Under the pieces are notes generated by a model that searched no databases, was not told the origin of the DNA, and worked only from the letters and a program-made list of their open reading frames with translations. The translations under genes were made by a program, and so were the position numbers. From Burkholderiales bacterium (GTDB lineage Bacteria; Pseudomonadota; Gammaproteobacteria; Burkholderiales; Burkholderiaceae_C): a stretch of 64,000 nucleotides of DNA. Positions 33,162 through 42,268 of the stretch are shown here, piece by piece. The stretch lies in NCBI GenBank assembly GCA_028868825.1, contig JAGWTU010000004.1:1-64000 (forward strand). Direction: 5' to 3'. The stretch's first letter is position 1, and every line of letters begins with the position of its first letter.

Positions 33162-33869
33162 TCAGCGCAGCGCAGCCGATTCGATCGCGTAGAGAATCTG
33201 CCTCGGTGGCGCGATGCGTTGGCGGCCGCACACCGTGCGGACGATGTTCTTCGCGAATTGGATCGCCTGCTGGGGTGGACTCCAGCCCCAGGCGCCGGGG
33301 CAGGGGAAGACCTGGGTTGCGACGCCGTGCGCCAGGCCCTCTCGCACGAGGAAGTCGAAACTGTCACGCGCGAAGGTGTGCTGATGGTGCTCCGTGCGGT
33401 CGGGCTGCAGGCGCCGGCCGTCGCGGCGTTCGTCGTGCGGGACCATGACGAATAAGCGGTCGGCATGCTGTAGCAGGCGTCGCGCGCGGACGTCGAAATC
33501 GGCGAAATGCTCGAGCGTGTTCGAGCAGTAGATGACGTCGTAGTGCCCCTCGATCGCATCGAGATCACCACGCTGCAGCGTGACGCCCGGCCCGAGTTCG
33601 GCGCCGGCGCGCTCGACCGCCGTGGCCGAGAAGTCGATGCCGTGCAGGCGCGCCCGCGGGAAGGCTCGCGCGAACACCTCGAGTGCATCACCGAGCGCGC
33701 AGCCGGCGTCCAGGAGCGTGAAGGCCTGCTCCGGGCGCAGCCCGCAGCGACGCACGAAATGCTCGGCGAATATGCGCGTCTGCGCGCGACCGCCGTTGCG
33801 CTCCCAGTCGCCGCCGACGGTGAAATAGCGCTCCCACCACGCGTGATCCTTGAGTTCGGCAGCCGTCAT
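33162..33869 (-). CDS. Class I SAM-dependent methyltransferase
   Basis: 235 residues from the ATG at 33869; it starts 20 bases after the Wzz-like stop. It has the motif I region LLDAGCALGDALEVFA (about 52-67), HGIDFSATAVERA (about 75-87) and motif IV YDVIYCSNTLEHF (about 107-119), as in methyltransferases that modify sugars or lipid-linked glycans. The remaining C-terminal part is variable. The acceptor is unknown; cluster context suggests a sugar of the polysaccharide or its chain terminus. Confidence 0.85.
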   Translation of the reverse strand: MTAAELKDHAWWERYFTVGGDWERNGGRAQTRIFAEHFVRRCGLRPEQAFTLLDAGCALGDALEVFARAFPRARLHGIDFSATAVERAGAELGPGVTLQRGDLDAIEGHYDVIYCSNTLEHFADFDVRARRLLQHADRLFVMVPHDERRDGRRLQPDRTEHHQHTFARDSFDFLVREGLAHGVATQVFPCPGAWGWSPPQQAIQFAKNIVRTVCGRQRIAPPRQILYAIESAALR

Positions 33870-33889
33870 CGCGCGATGCCGCCGGGGCC

Positions 33890-35044
33890 TCAGCCTGCGG
33901 CTGCGCGGCGCCGCATGGCCTGGGCTTCGGACACCGCGCGGGCGCGACGCCAACTGTCGCGCACATAGATGGCCAGCAGCACCAGCATGAGCGCACCGAC
34001 ACCGAAGCCGGCAGTGAAGTACAGGCGTCGCGGTTTGCTCCGCTTCTCCGGCGGCGTCGCGACGTCGATGACCTGGATCAGTGGCGCGTCGCGCGCCTCG
34101 TCGACCTTGGCCATATCGTACTGGCGCATCAGCAGCTCGAGCAGCGATTCCTGGTATTTGAACTCGCGGTACTTGCCGACGTAGTCCTGGTTCGGTCCGG
34201 CGGCGGCCGACCCCGCCATCTGCGCCAGCTGCGCCCGCAATGCGCCCAGCCGCGCCTGCTGCTGCCGCACCTCGGGCGCCGCGTCGGCGAGCGTGCCGCG
34301 CATCGTCTGCAGGCGCACCTCGGCCGCCGTGACCTCGGCCTGCAGCTTGGCGTAGCTGTCGGCCGCGGCCCGGGGTTCGACCTTGATCGCTGCGGCGCCG
34401 AAGCCGCTGTTCTGCAGGACCTTCTGCGCCGTGTCGAGGTTCTTCTGCGTCTCCTGGACCTGTCGTTCGAAATAGAGGCGACGCTGTTGCGGTTCGGTCA
34501 CCGCGAGCGTTGAGTTCAGGCGCCGCAGTTCTTCGACATGCTGGTTGGCCATCGCTGCAGCGCGCTGCGGATCGACGTCGTCGACCTCGATCGTCAGGAT
34601 GCCGTCTTTCTTGCCGATGTCGACGCGCACGCGCTTCTCGAGCTCGCGCCGAGCGTCATCGCGATACTTCTTGTCGTAGACCTGCATCAAAGCGAACTTG
34701 TCGATCAGGCGGTTCTCGACGTTCGCGCTCTGCAGCATCGCGGCGAACTGGTCCGACGTCGATTGCTGCACGCCGCCGAGCCCGGCCAGCCCGGCAATCG
34801 CACCCAGCGACTGCATCGCCGCCGCCGCGGTGTTCTGCGTCTTCTGGGGCGGCAGGAGAGTCGTGCGCGCGGTGTAGGTCGGATCGATGACGTAGGTCAC
34901 CCCCAGCCCGATCAACGCGGCAGCCAGCGGCCACGCCACCACCGATCGCCAGTGGCGGCGAATCGGCTCGACCAGATCGACGATCGTTTGCTCGTCATCC
35001 GAAAGCCGTGCGGATTCCATCGCCGATTCGCTCCCGCCGTTCAT
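33890..35044 (-). CDS. Wzz/GNVR-type polysaccharide chain-length determinant protein
   Basis: 384 residues. Two membrane helices bracket the protein (about 35-53, and 345-365 with FTAGFGVGALMLVLLAIYV). Between them lies a long periplasmic region with coiled coils (about 110-300) and the proline motif ATPPEKRSKPRR before the second helix. No C-terminal tyrosine-kinase domain is present. It overlaps the export-protein gene by 4 bases (ATGA). It controls polymer length together with the Wzy-like protein. Confidence 0.92.
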   Translation of the reverse strand: MNGGSESAMESARLSDDEQTIVDLVEPIRRHWRSVVAWPLAAALIGLGVTYVIDPTYTARTTLLPPQKTQNTAAAAMQSLGAIAGLAGLGGVQQSTSDQFAAMLQSANVENRLIDKFALMQVYDKKYRDDARRELEKRVRVDIGKKDGILTIEVDDVDPQRAAAMANQHVEELRRLNSTLAVTEPQQRRLYFERQVQETQKNLDTAQKVLQNSGFGAAAIKVEPRAAADSYAKLQAEVTAAEVRLQTMRGTLADAAPEVRQQQARLGALRAQLAQMAGSAAAGPNQDYVGKYREFKYQESLLELLMRQYDMAKVDEARDAPLIQVIDVATPPEKRSKPRRLYFTAGFGVGALMLVLLAIYVRDSWRRARAVSEAQAMRRRAAAG

Positions 35045-36987
35045 CGGGTGACCGAGCGGATGGCCGCGATGCCGAGGCCGAATTGCGACAGGATCTGCGC
35101 CCAGTCCTTCGCGTTCTGGATGAAGGACGTCTTGTCCATCTCCTCGGGCACGAAGATCGTGTCGCCGGCCTCGGCCGGCAGGCCCGAGATCGTTCCGGAG
35201 CTGAAGAATCCGCTGGACTGCTGCAGCGCGCTGACGACGCTGCCGTTGGGTCGGATCACGAATGCGCTCTTGAAATCGGAACCCTTGGTCGGCCCGCCCG
35301 CCAGGCGCAGATAGTCGCCGATCTGCCGATCGCGGCTGTACAGGAAGCTGCCGGCATTGAAGACGCTGCCGAAGACGCCGATCGTCGTCGGCACCGGCGG
35401 GACGAAGATGCGGTCGCCGTCCTCGAGCGCGAGATTCGGCAACGCGGCGGCGTCCGGGTTCAGCGACAGGATGACGCGACCGGTGGGCTTGAGCGCGCGC
35501 AGCCGCGAGATCAACTGCGAGGCCATGCTCGAGCGCGCATTCTGGGCCGCCGCCTCGTCGACATTCGTCACGCGCTGCGCGGAAGTCGAGCGCGCCATCT
35601 CGGTCTCCATGTCGCGCAGCACGCGGTCGTAGTTCTCCTGCTGGGTCACGCGCACGCTTTCGCGCGAGAACTCCGTGGCATACAGATAGGCGTTGGGAGT
35701 CAGGCCGCCGGCGAGCTTGATCGCGTCCTCGATCGTGCTGCTCTGCGGCAGGATGTATTCGCCCGGTCGCTGCACTTCGCCCTCGACCCGCACGCGCTTG
35801 CTCTGGCGCTGGGTCGGGATCTGGAAATCGACCTCGCTGAAAGCGCGCAGGATGTCACCCGCGCCCAGCGTCTGGCCCTGGTCGCGCGGCAGTTCGAGCA
35901 GCGCCACGCGCTGCGCCATGCGGTCCTTCAGGCGCTCGACGGCAAGCCGCGTGCGGTCGCCGACGGCGGTGAAGCCGCCGACCATCCTGATCGCGTCGGC
36001 CACGGTCTCGCCGGGCTTGAGCTCGATCACCGCGGGCCGGTTCACGCTGCCGATGAATCCGACCTGCGGTCCGACGGGGCCGACGAAGACGACGTCGCCG
36101 GCCTGCAGCACCTGGTCGTTCGAGCGGTCGCCGCGCAGCAGCAGGTCGTAGAGGTCGAGGGTGGCCACGAGCTGCGCACCGCGCCTGAGCGTGATGTTGC
36201 GGAAGCTGCCCGCGGACGAGGGGCCGCCGGCGCGCATCAGCGCCGTGACGACGCTCGACAGGCTGCTCACGGTGTAGGTGCCGGGCCGGGTGACGAAGCC
36301 GGTGACGAAGACGCGGATCCCGCGCAGCTGGCCGAGCGAGACGCTGAGCTGGAAATTCTTGAAAACCTGTGCCACCCGGCGCTCGACGACGCTCTTGAGG
36401 TCGGCGCTGCGCACGCCCGACACCTGGATCGATCCGACGCGCGGCACGAAGATCCGGCCGCTGCGATCGACGATGATGCGCAGGTCGGCGTCCACCGAAC
36501 CCCACAGGGTGACCAGGACCTCGTCACCCGGCGCGACGAGGTAGTCCGCCGGCACCAGCGGACTGAGCTCGCCCTGCTGCGCATTCGATCCTTCGCTGGT
36601 CACGAGGTCGTGGCCGAGGCGCCGCACCGGAACATCGGTCTTGCCGCTGGCGCGCTGGACGAAGAGCTCGAATTCGCCCGGTTTGTAGGTCGTGCGGCGA
36701 TTGTCGGTCGTGGTCGACTTCTCGCCCGTGGTGCGCGAAGTGAGGGTCTCGGTCTCTTCCGTCCCGTTTTCCTGCTGACGCGCGCCCGGCGTCTGCTGTC
36801 GCAGGACGATGTTGCCATTGTTGCCGTTGTCGCCCGGCGTGTTGACCTCGTTGCCCTGAGCCGATCCTTGCCCTTGTCCCTGACCCTGGGCCTGGGCGCC
36901 AGCGGCGAAGGCCGCGGCGGCGAGGCACAGGCATAGCGCGTATCGAGTCCAGTTCCTGGGCATCGGCAAGTTTGAGTTCTGGCGCAT
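35041..36987 (-). CDS. SLBB-domain outer-membrane polysaccharide export protein (Wza/KpsD-like)
   Basis: 648 residues from the ATG at 36987; an in-frame ATG at 36963 gives a cleaner signal peptide (RNWTRYALCLCLAAAAFAAGAQA) and may be the real start. A Gln/Gly repeat and an Asn/Gly-rich linker (about 32-60) precede the poly-export domain (PADYLVAPGDEVLVTLWG, about 170-187). Several SLBB-type soluble-ligand-binding domains follow (for example VFVTGFVTRPGTYTV, VEGEVQRPGEYILP and IGVFGSVFNAGSFLY). No lipobox is visible, unlike Wza. It is the first gene of the long - strand cluster. Confidence 0.9.
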   Translation of the reverse strand: MRQNSNLPMPRNWTRYALCLCLAAAAFAAGAQAQGQGQGQGSAQGNEVNTPGDNGNNGNIVLRQQTPGARQQENGTEETETLTSRTTGEKSTTTDNRRTTYKPGEFELFVQRASGKTDVPVRRLGHDLVTSEGSNAQQGELSPLVPADYLVAPGDEVLVTLWGSVDADLRIIVDRSGRIFVPRVGSIQVSGVRSADLKSVVERRVAQVFKNFQLSVSLGQLRGIRVFVTGFVTRPGTYTVSSLSSVVTALMRAGGPSSAGSFRNITLRRGAQLVATLDLYDLLLRGDRSNDQVLQAGDVVFVGPVGPQVGFIGSVNRPAVIELKPGETVADAIRMVGGFTAVGDRTRLAVERLKDRMAQRVALLELPRDQGQTLGAGDILRAFSEVDFQIPTQRQSKRVRVEGEVQRPGEYILPQSSTIEDAIKLAGGLTPNAYLYATEFSRESVRVTQQENYDRVLRDMETEMARSTSAQRVTNVDEAAAQNARSSMASQLISRLRALKPTGRVILSLNPDAAALPNLALEDGDRIFVPPVPTTIGVFGSVFNAGSFLYSRDRQIGDYLRLAGGPTKGSDFKSAFVIRPNGSVVSALQQSSGFFSSGTISGLPAEAGDTIFVPEEMDKTSFIQNAKDWAQILSQFGLGIAAIRSVTR

Positions 36988-37189
36988 GGTCGAAAGACGC
37001 GGGACCCCGTCGGCGAACGGCGCGAAGGGGTCACGTCGCCGTGGCGGCATGGCCCTGCCGGGGTCGTGGAAGGCAGGTGCGAGGCGCGCGATTGTAGCGG
37101 CACGGTGCGGCGCCCGAGGGGCTCGCGACCCGGTTGCATATCGTCTGCATTGCGCCACGGTGCTCGCCGGACAATGAAGAGCGGCCGCC

Positions 37190-37195
37190 TACAAT
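37190..37195 (+). promoter_or_regulatory. Candidate -10 element directly before the WecA-like gene
   Basis: TACAAT at 37190-37195 lies only 6 bases before the GTG start at 37202, the distance expected between a -10 box and the transcription start. If used, the mRNA would be leaderless. No good -35 is seen. The 214-base divergent gap also contains TACAAT on the - strand (37091-37096), which could serve the export gene cluster. Confidence 0.4.
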
Positions 37196-37201
37196 CCGAC
37201 G

Positions 37202-38335
37202 GTGCTTTCCTTCTTCGTCGCCTTCGCGGTCTCGCTTTGCGTGACGCTGTTCGTCATCCACGCGGCGTCCCGGTTCGGTCATTCTTCGCTCGACCACGAT
37301 ACCTCGGGACCACAGAAATTCCATACCCGCCCGGTGCCCCGCATCGGCGGCATCGGCATCGTCGCCGGGCTCGCGGCGGCTGCGTTTGGCACCGCCTGGT
37401 GGGACCCCGCGGCGCAATGGCCAGCGGTGCTGCTGCTGGTCTGCGGCCTGCCGGCGCTGGCGGCGGGGCTGATCGAGGATTACACGAAGCGCGTCAGCCC
37501 GGCCAAGCGCCTGGCGGCGACGGCGGTCTCGGCCGCACTCGGTATCTGGCTGCTCGACGCCGTGATCACGCGAGCCGACATACCCGGCATCGACTGGCTC
37601 GTCGCCTTCGGGTTCGGCGCCGCCGTCGTCACGATCGTCGCCGTCGCCGGCATCGCCAATTCGATCAACATCATCGACGGCTTCAACGGGCTGGCGTCGA
37701 TGTGCAGCATCCTGATGCTGATGAGCCTGGCCTATGTCGGCTTCGAGGTCGGCGACCGCACGGTGGCGCTCCTGGCGCTGGCCGGCATCGGCGGCGTGCT
37801 CGGCTTCTTCATCTGGAATTTCCCGGCCGGGCTGATCTTCCTCGGCGATGGCGGCGCCTATTTCCTCGGCTTCTATGTCGCCGAGGTCGCGATCCTGCTG
37901 CTGGCGCGCAATCCGGCCGTGTCGCCGCTGTTCCCTCTGCTGGTCGTCATCTACCCGGTATTCGAAACCCTGTTCTCGATCTATCGCCGGCGTTTCCTGC
38001 GTGCCTTGCCGCCGAGCATGCCCGACGGCATCCACCTGCACTCGCTGATCTACCGTCGCGTCATCCGCTGGGCCATCGGCCGCCGCGGGGCGCGCTCGAT
38101 GACGCGCCGCAATTCGATGACGTCGCCTTATCTGTGGGCGCTGTGCATGATCTCGGTCGTTCCGGCGGTGGTGTTCTGGAGCAACAGCGGCATGCTCGCC
38201 GCGTCGCTGCTTTTGTTCGTGATCGTCTACGTCACGCTGTACTGGCGCATCGTTCGCTTCAAGTCGCCGCGTTGGCTGCGCATCGGCCACGTCGAGGCGA
38301 CCTGGGCGGTGAAGGCGGATAATCGGCAGATATGA
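37202..38335 (+). CDS. WecA/MraY-family undecaprenyl-phosphate phosphoglycosyl transferase
   Basis: 377 residues with about 10 predicted membrane helices, from a GTG start that lacks a ribosome site. Family motifs are visible: RIGGIGIV (about 49-56), GLIEDYTKRVSPAKRL (about 88-103, where the usual DD pair is ED, a common variant in this subgroup), NSINIIDGFNGLA (about 153-165) and FLGDGGAYFLGF (about 215-226). It transfers a HexNAc-phosphate to undecaprenyl phosphate to start glycan synthesis. It is divergent from the polysaccharide cluster and overlaps the helicase start by 4 bases. Confidence 0.9.
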   Translation: MLSFFVAFAVSLCVTLFVIHAASRFGHSSLDHDTSGPQKFHTRPVPRIGGIGIVAGLAAAAFGTAWWDPAAQWPAVLLLVCGLPALAAGLIEDYTKRVSPAKRLAATAVSAALGIWLLDAVITRADIPGIDWLVAFGFGAAVVTIVAVAGIANSINIIDGFNGLASMCSILMLMSLAYVGFEVGDRTVALLALAGIGGVLGFFIWNFPAGLIFLGDGGAYFLGFYVAEVAILLLARNPAVSPLFPLLVVIYPVFETLFSIYRRRFLRALPPSMPDGIHLHSLIYRRVIRWAIGRRGARSMTRRNSMTSPYLWALCMISVVPAVVFWSNSGMLAASLLLFVIVYVTLYWRIVRFKSPRWLRIGHVEATWAVKADNRQI

Positions 38336-39792
38336 CCGAAACCGAGAATCCCGCGGCGACCGCCGACGTCACGCTGCCGCCTCCGCTGTTCAACACCCTC
38401 CCGCTCGACCCCAAACTGCTGCGCGCCGTGGTCGATTCCGGCTACACGGCGATGACGCCGATCCAGGCCAAGGCGATCCCGATCGTGCTCGCCGGCCGCG
38501 ACGTGATGGGCGCGGCGCAGACCGGCACCGGCAAGACCGCGGCGTTCACGCTGCCGTTGCTGCAAAAGATGTTGCGACATGAAAACGCCAGCATGTCGCC
38601 GGCGCGCCACCCGGTGCGCGCGCTCGTGCTGGCACCGACGCGCGAACTTGCCGATCAGGTCGCCGAGAACGTCAAGAAATACGCCAAGCACAGCCAGCTG
38701 CGCTCGGCCGTCGTCTTCGGCGGCATCGACATGAAGCCGCAGACGCTGCAGCTCAAGGCCGGCGTCGAGGTGCTGATCGCGACGCCGGGCCGCCTGCTCG
38801 ACCATATCGAGGCCAAGAACGCGGTGCTTAACCAGGTCGAGTACGTCGTCCTCGACGAGGCCGACCGCATGCTCGACATCGGCTTCCTGCCCGACCTCCA
38901 GCGCATCCTGTCGTACCTGCCCAAGGAGCGTCAGACGCTGCTGTTCTCGGCCACCTTCTCGCCCGAGATCAAGCGCCTGGCCAACAGCTACCTGCAGGAC
39001 CCGCTGCTCGTCGAGGTCGCGCGGCCGAACGCCACGGCGACGAATGTCGAGCAGCGCTTCTACAGCGTCGGCGACGACGACAAGCGCGGCGTCGTGCGTC
39101 AGTTGCTGCGCACGCGCGAGCTCACGCACGCGCTCATCTTCGTCAATTCCAAGCTCGGCGCGGCGCGCCTGGCCCGCTCGTTCGAGCGCGACGGCCTCAA
39201 GACGCAGGCGCTGCACGGCGACAAGAGCCAGGACGAGCGCCTGAAGGCGCTGGCGGCGTTCAAGGCCGGCGAGGTCGACCTGCTGGTGGCCACCGACGTC
39301 GCCGCGCGCGGCCTCGACATCGCCGACCTGCCGGCGGTGTTCAATTTCGACGTGCCGTTCAACGCCGAGGACTATGTCCACCGCATCGGCCGCACCGGCC
39401 GCGCCGGCGCCTCGGGCCTGGCGGTGACGCTGGTCACGCGCGACGACACGCGGCTGATCTCGGACATCGAGAAGCTGATCAAGAAGAAGATCGAGATCGA
39501 GCCGTTCGATTTCGAAGACGAACGGCCGCGCCGTCCGCCGCGCCGCCGCGACGACGACGAGGCGCGGCCGGTGAGCGCCGAGCGGCCCGCCGATCGTCCC
39601 TTCGAAGCGCCGCGCCGTGCACCGGCCGCTGCGCGCGATCCGTTCTTCGACCGGCCCTACGAGCCGAGCGCGACCGCCGCGCCGGAATGGGAATCGGCGG
39701 CCAAGGCGGCGACCCCGACGAGTGTCGGCGCGCGCCCACTTTCGCCCAATATCCGGCCAAAGAAGAAGGTCGCCTCGCTGCTCGGCGGTTGA
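38332..39792 (+). CDS. rhlE: DEAD-box RNA helicase, RhlE type
   Basis: 486 residues; ATG overlaps the WecA-like stop (ATGA). The helicase core spans about residues 20-385: Q motif with TPIQAKAIP, motif I AQTGTGKT (about 62-69), motif II DEAD (about 179-182), SAT motif III (about 209-211), ARGLD and the late HRIGRTGR (about 345-352). A basic, Arg/Asp/Pro-rich tail (about 390-486) ends in KKKVASLLGG, as in RhlE proteins. It unwinds RNA in ribosome assembly and mRNA turnover, and may work with the RNase E encoded at the right edge. Confidence 0.93.
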   Translation: MTETENPAATADVTLPPPLFNTLPLDPKLLRAVVDSGYTAMTPIQAKAIPIVLAGRDVMGAAQTGTGKTAAFTLPLLQKMLRHENASMSPARHPVRALVLAPTRELADQVAENVKKYAKHSQLRSAVVFGGIDMKPQTLQLKAGVEVLIATPGRLLDHIEAKNAVLNQVEYVVLDEADRMLDIGFLPDLQRILSYLPKERQTLLFSATFSPEIKRLANSYLQDPLLVEVARPNATATNVEQRFYSVGDDDKRGVVRQLLRTRELTHALIFVNSKLGAARLARSFERDGLKTQALHGDKSQDERLKALAAFKAGEVDLLVATDVAARGLDIADLPAVFNFDVPFNAEDYVHRIGRTGRAGASGLAVTLVTRDDTRLISDIEKLIKKKIEIEPFDFEDERPRRPPRRRDDDEARPVSAERPADRPFEAPRRAPAAARDPFFDRPYEPSATAAPEWESAAKAATPTSVGARPLSPNIRPKKKVASLLGG

Positions 39793-39803
39793 GGGGCGGA
39801 CCG

Positions 39804-40562
39804 TCAGGCCGCCGCCAAGCCGAACACGGCCGGCCAGCGGTCGGGCATCGCCACCGGTGCGGCGCGCCAGCCGGCGACACTGTCGGTGCGCGACCAGCCG
39901 CCGGCCAGCGTCAAGCCGCAGCTCACCGTCAACTCGGTCGCCGGCGCCAGATGCGCGAGCATCGCTTCGAGCAGCGCCGCGTTGCGGTAAGGCGTCTCGA
40001 TCAGCAGCTGGGTCTGGCGCAGGCGCCGCGACAGCGCCTCGAGTTCCTTGAGCCGCGCCGCCCGCGCGCCCGCCTCCTGCGGCAGGTAGCCGACGAAGGC
40101 GAAGCTCTGGCCGTCGAGGCCGCTGGCCGCCAGCGCCAGCAGCAGCGAGCTCGGTCCGGGCAGCGCCAGCACCGGCACGCCCGCCGCGTGGGCCTGTCGC
40201 ACGAGCGCCGCGCCCGGGTCGGCAACGGCCGGCAGGCCGGCCTCGGAGATCAGCCCCAGGTCGGCACCGCCGAGTGCCGGTTCGAGCAGCGCGTGCCAGG
40301 CCGCCGCCGGCACCGCCTCGCGGCTGCCCTTGCGCGGCCGCGGCAGCTCGGCGATGGCGATCTGCTGCAGCGGCAGGGCCAGCGGCTCGACGGCGGCGAC
40401 GCGCTTGAGGAAGCCGCGTGCGCTGCGTGCGTCCTCGGCCGCCCAATGGCAAAGCGCCGCGGCACGGCGGATCACGCCCAGCGGCAGCACCTCGCGCAGG
40501 TCGACCTCGGCCGCGCCGAGGTCGAGCGCATTGGGCATCAGGACCAGGGTGCCGGTCGTCAT
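39804..40562 (-). CDS. Tetrapyrrole-methylase-family SAM methyltransferase (RsmI/YraL-like)
   Basis: 252 residues from the ATG at 40562, overlapping the Maf stop by 4 bases. The family signature appears as DLGLISEAGLPAVADPGAALVRQA (about 102-125) and VPVLALPGPSSLLLALAASG (about 130-149). RsmI 2'-O-methylates C1402 of 16S rRNA; this shorter protein lacks the typical RsmI N-terminus and C-terminal helical domain, so a different rRNA or other substrate is possible. It converges on rhlE with an 11-base gap. Confidence 0.82.
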   Translation of the reverse strand: MTTGTLVLMPNALDLGAAEVDLREVLPLGVIRRAAALCHWAAEDARSARGFLKRVAAVEPLALPLQQIAIAELPRPRKGSREAVPAAAWHALLEPALGGADLGLISEAGLPAVADPGAALVRQAHAAGVPVLALPGPSSLLLALAASGLDGQSFAFVGYLPQEAGARAARLKELEALSRRLRQTQLLIETPYRNAALLEAMLAHLAPATELTVSCGLTLAGGWSRTDSVAGWRAAPVAMPDRWPAVFGLAAA

Positions 40563-41161
40563 GGCCGCAGCGCGTCGATGCCGGCGCCGCGCAGCAGCTC
40601 GCAGGTACGGATCAGCGGCAGACCGACGAGCGCGGTCGGGTCGTCGCTGTCGATCGCCTCGAGCAGCGCGATCCCCAGCGTCTCGCATTTCGCGCTGCCG
40701 GCGCAGTCGTAGGGCTGCTCGAGCCGCAGGTAGCGTTCGATCTCGTCGTCGGCGAGCGTGCGGAAATGCACCGTCACCGGCGCCAGCAGCGCACGTTCGT
40801 AGCCGGTAGCCAGCCGCACGACCGCCACCGCCGTCTGGAACACCGCGCTGCGGCCGCTGAGGCGGCGCAGCTGCGCCGTCGCGCGGGCATGGTCGCCGGG
40901 CTTGCCGATCGCCTCGCCGTCGAGGTCGGCGACCTGGTCCGATCCGATCACGACCGCCTGCGGGTGCTCGGTCGCAACGGCGCGCGCCTTGGCCAGCGCC
41001 AGCCGCAGCGCGAGTGCCGCGGGCGCCTCGCCCGGCAGCGGCGTCTCGTCGACCGCGGGCGCGACGACGTCGAAGGGCAGGCGCAGCCGCTGCAGCAGCT
41101 CGCGCCGGTAGCGCGAGGTCGAGCCGAGGATCAGGGGCGGGTGCTTCGTTGCATTCATCAT
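40559..41161 (-). CDS. Maf-family nucleotide pyrophosphatase (YceF type)
   Basis: 200 residues from ATG 41161; a second ATG follows immediately at 41158. It shows LILGSTSRYRRELLQRL (about 10-26) and GSDQVADLDG (about 73-82), the latter matching the YceF subgroup that hydrolyses m7GTP. SGRSAVFQTAVAV and YDCAGSAKCE (about 149-158) complete the active site. It is divergent from the DUF177 gene with a short shared promoter region, an arrangement common in betaproteobacteria. Confidence 0.9.
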   Translation of the reverse strand: MMNATKHPPLILGSTSRYRRELLQRLRLPFDVVAPAVDETPLPGEAPAALALRLALAKARAVATEHPQAVVIGSDQVADLDGEAIGKPGDHARATAQLRRLSGRSAVFQTAVAVVRLATGYERALLAPVTVHFRTLADDEIERYLRLEQPYDCAGSAKCETLGIALLEAIDSDDPTALVGLPLIRTCELLRGAGIDALRP

Positions 41162-41223
41162 GGCGGTGATTGTCCCAGCGCTGTCGCTACACTGGGGGCG
41201 ATGGGACCCCTGCACTGAATGCC

Positions 41224-41775
41224 ATGGCCGAACGGCATGCCGACCCGCGCGCGCTCGACGTCGCCGCGTTCTGCCGCCAGGAAGGCGAGCTCGACGGCCG
41301 CTGGCCGCTGGCGGGCATGAAGCGACTGGCGGACAGCCTGCTCGAACTCCACGACGCGGCGTCAGCCGACTGGTCGGCGCGGGGCAGCCAGGTCCCGGTG
41401 ACCGGCGGCGCGCCCGAGGTCTGGCTGCATCTGCGCGGCAGCGCGACGGTGACGCTCGAATGCCAGCGCTGCCTGCGGCCGGTCGACGAGGCGCTGGCCG
41501 TCGACCGCCGCTTCCGCTTCGTCGACGACGAGGACGAGGCGCTCAGGCTCGACGAGGAATGCGAGGACGACGTGATGCAGATGCCGCAGCGCCTGGACCT
41601 GCACGCGCTGCTCGAGGATGAGCTCATCCTCGCGCTGCCGATCGTGCCGCGCCACGAGGTCTGCCCGCAGCCCCTGCCGCACACGCCGGCGCCGGAGGAG
41701 GCGGATGCCAAGCCCAACCCCTTCGCCGCGCTGGCGGCGCTGCGCGGCCGCGTGCCGCCGGGCGAGACCGAGTAG
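41224..41775 (+). CDS. yceD: YceD/DUF177 family protein
   Basis: 183 residues from ATG 41224. CxxC in [12 protein letters not shown] (about 76-87) and the acidic [17 protein letters not shown] stretch (about 100-116) are hallmarks of DUF177, a protein implicated in 23S rRNA accumulation and usually encoded before rpmF. An upstream in-frame start at 41170 is possible but adds sequence not seen in the family. It precedes rpmF by 218 bases. Confidence 0.88.
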   Translation: MAERHADPRALDVAAFCRQEGELDGRWPLAGMKRLADSLLELHDAASADWSARGSQVPVTGGAPEVWLHLRGSATVTLECQRCLRPVDEALAVDRRFRFVDDEDEALRLDEECEDDVMQMPQRLDLHALLEDELILALPIVPRHEVCPQPLPHTPAPEEADAKPNPFAALAALRGRVPPGETE

Positions 41776-41812
41776 AGGGCGCTTGCGCTTCGATGATCCT
41801 GCTATACTCGCG

Positions 41813-41818
41813 GGCTTT
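41813..41818 (+). promoter_or_regulatory. Candidate -10 element upstream of rpmF
   Basis: TATACT, five of six consensus bases, in the 218-base gap between yceD and rpmF. The -35 region is weak. A start near 41826 would give a GC-rich leader of about 168 nt before rpmF, with a possible CCGACCCCGGTCGG stem near 41887-41900. Confidence 0.4.
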
Positions 41819-41993
41819 GCGGCGGGAACCCCCTGCGTGCCGACCCGGTACCGACCTCGATCGTCATCGCGGCGCCGGGCTCGTTCCGACCCCGGTCGGC
41901 GGCTCCAGGATCCTCGCTCGAACCCGCCGCAGCACCGCCCTTGCATCGTCAGGCGCCCGGAATTCGACCCCGGCGCCGTCCCAGGAGAATTTC

Positions 41994-42176
41994 ATGGCCG
42001 TCCAGCAGAACAAGAAGTCGCCTTCCAAGCGCGGGATGCACCGTTCGCACAACGCCGTCGCCGCCCCCGGCACCGCGGTCGAGGCGACCACCGGCGAGGT
42101 GCATCTGCGCCACCACATCAGCCCGACCGGCTTCTACCGCGGCCGCAAGGTCCTGAAGACCAAGGCCGACGCCTGA
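41994..42176 (+). CDS. rpmF: 50S ribosomal protein L32
   Basis: 60 residues, the usual length. It begins [20 protein letters not shown], the conserved L32 N-terminus, and ends [10 protein letters not shown] perfect AGGAG ribosome site lies 7 bases upstream. The zinc-binding cysteine pairs found in some L32 proteins are absent, consistent with the cysteine-free form. It starts the conserved rpmF-plsX-fab series. Confidence 0.97.
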   Translation: MAVQQNKKSPSKRGMHRSHNAVAAPGTAVEATTGEVHLRHHISPTGFYRGRKVLKTKADA

Positions 42177-42268
42177 TCCCGCGCCGCGGGCCGCAAGTCC
42201 CGGCCCGCCGCTGACGCTGCCGCGCCCGCCGCCGCATCCCCTTCGCGCCCGCAGCCGCACCTGTCGAC

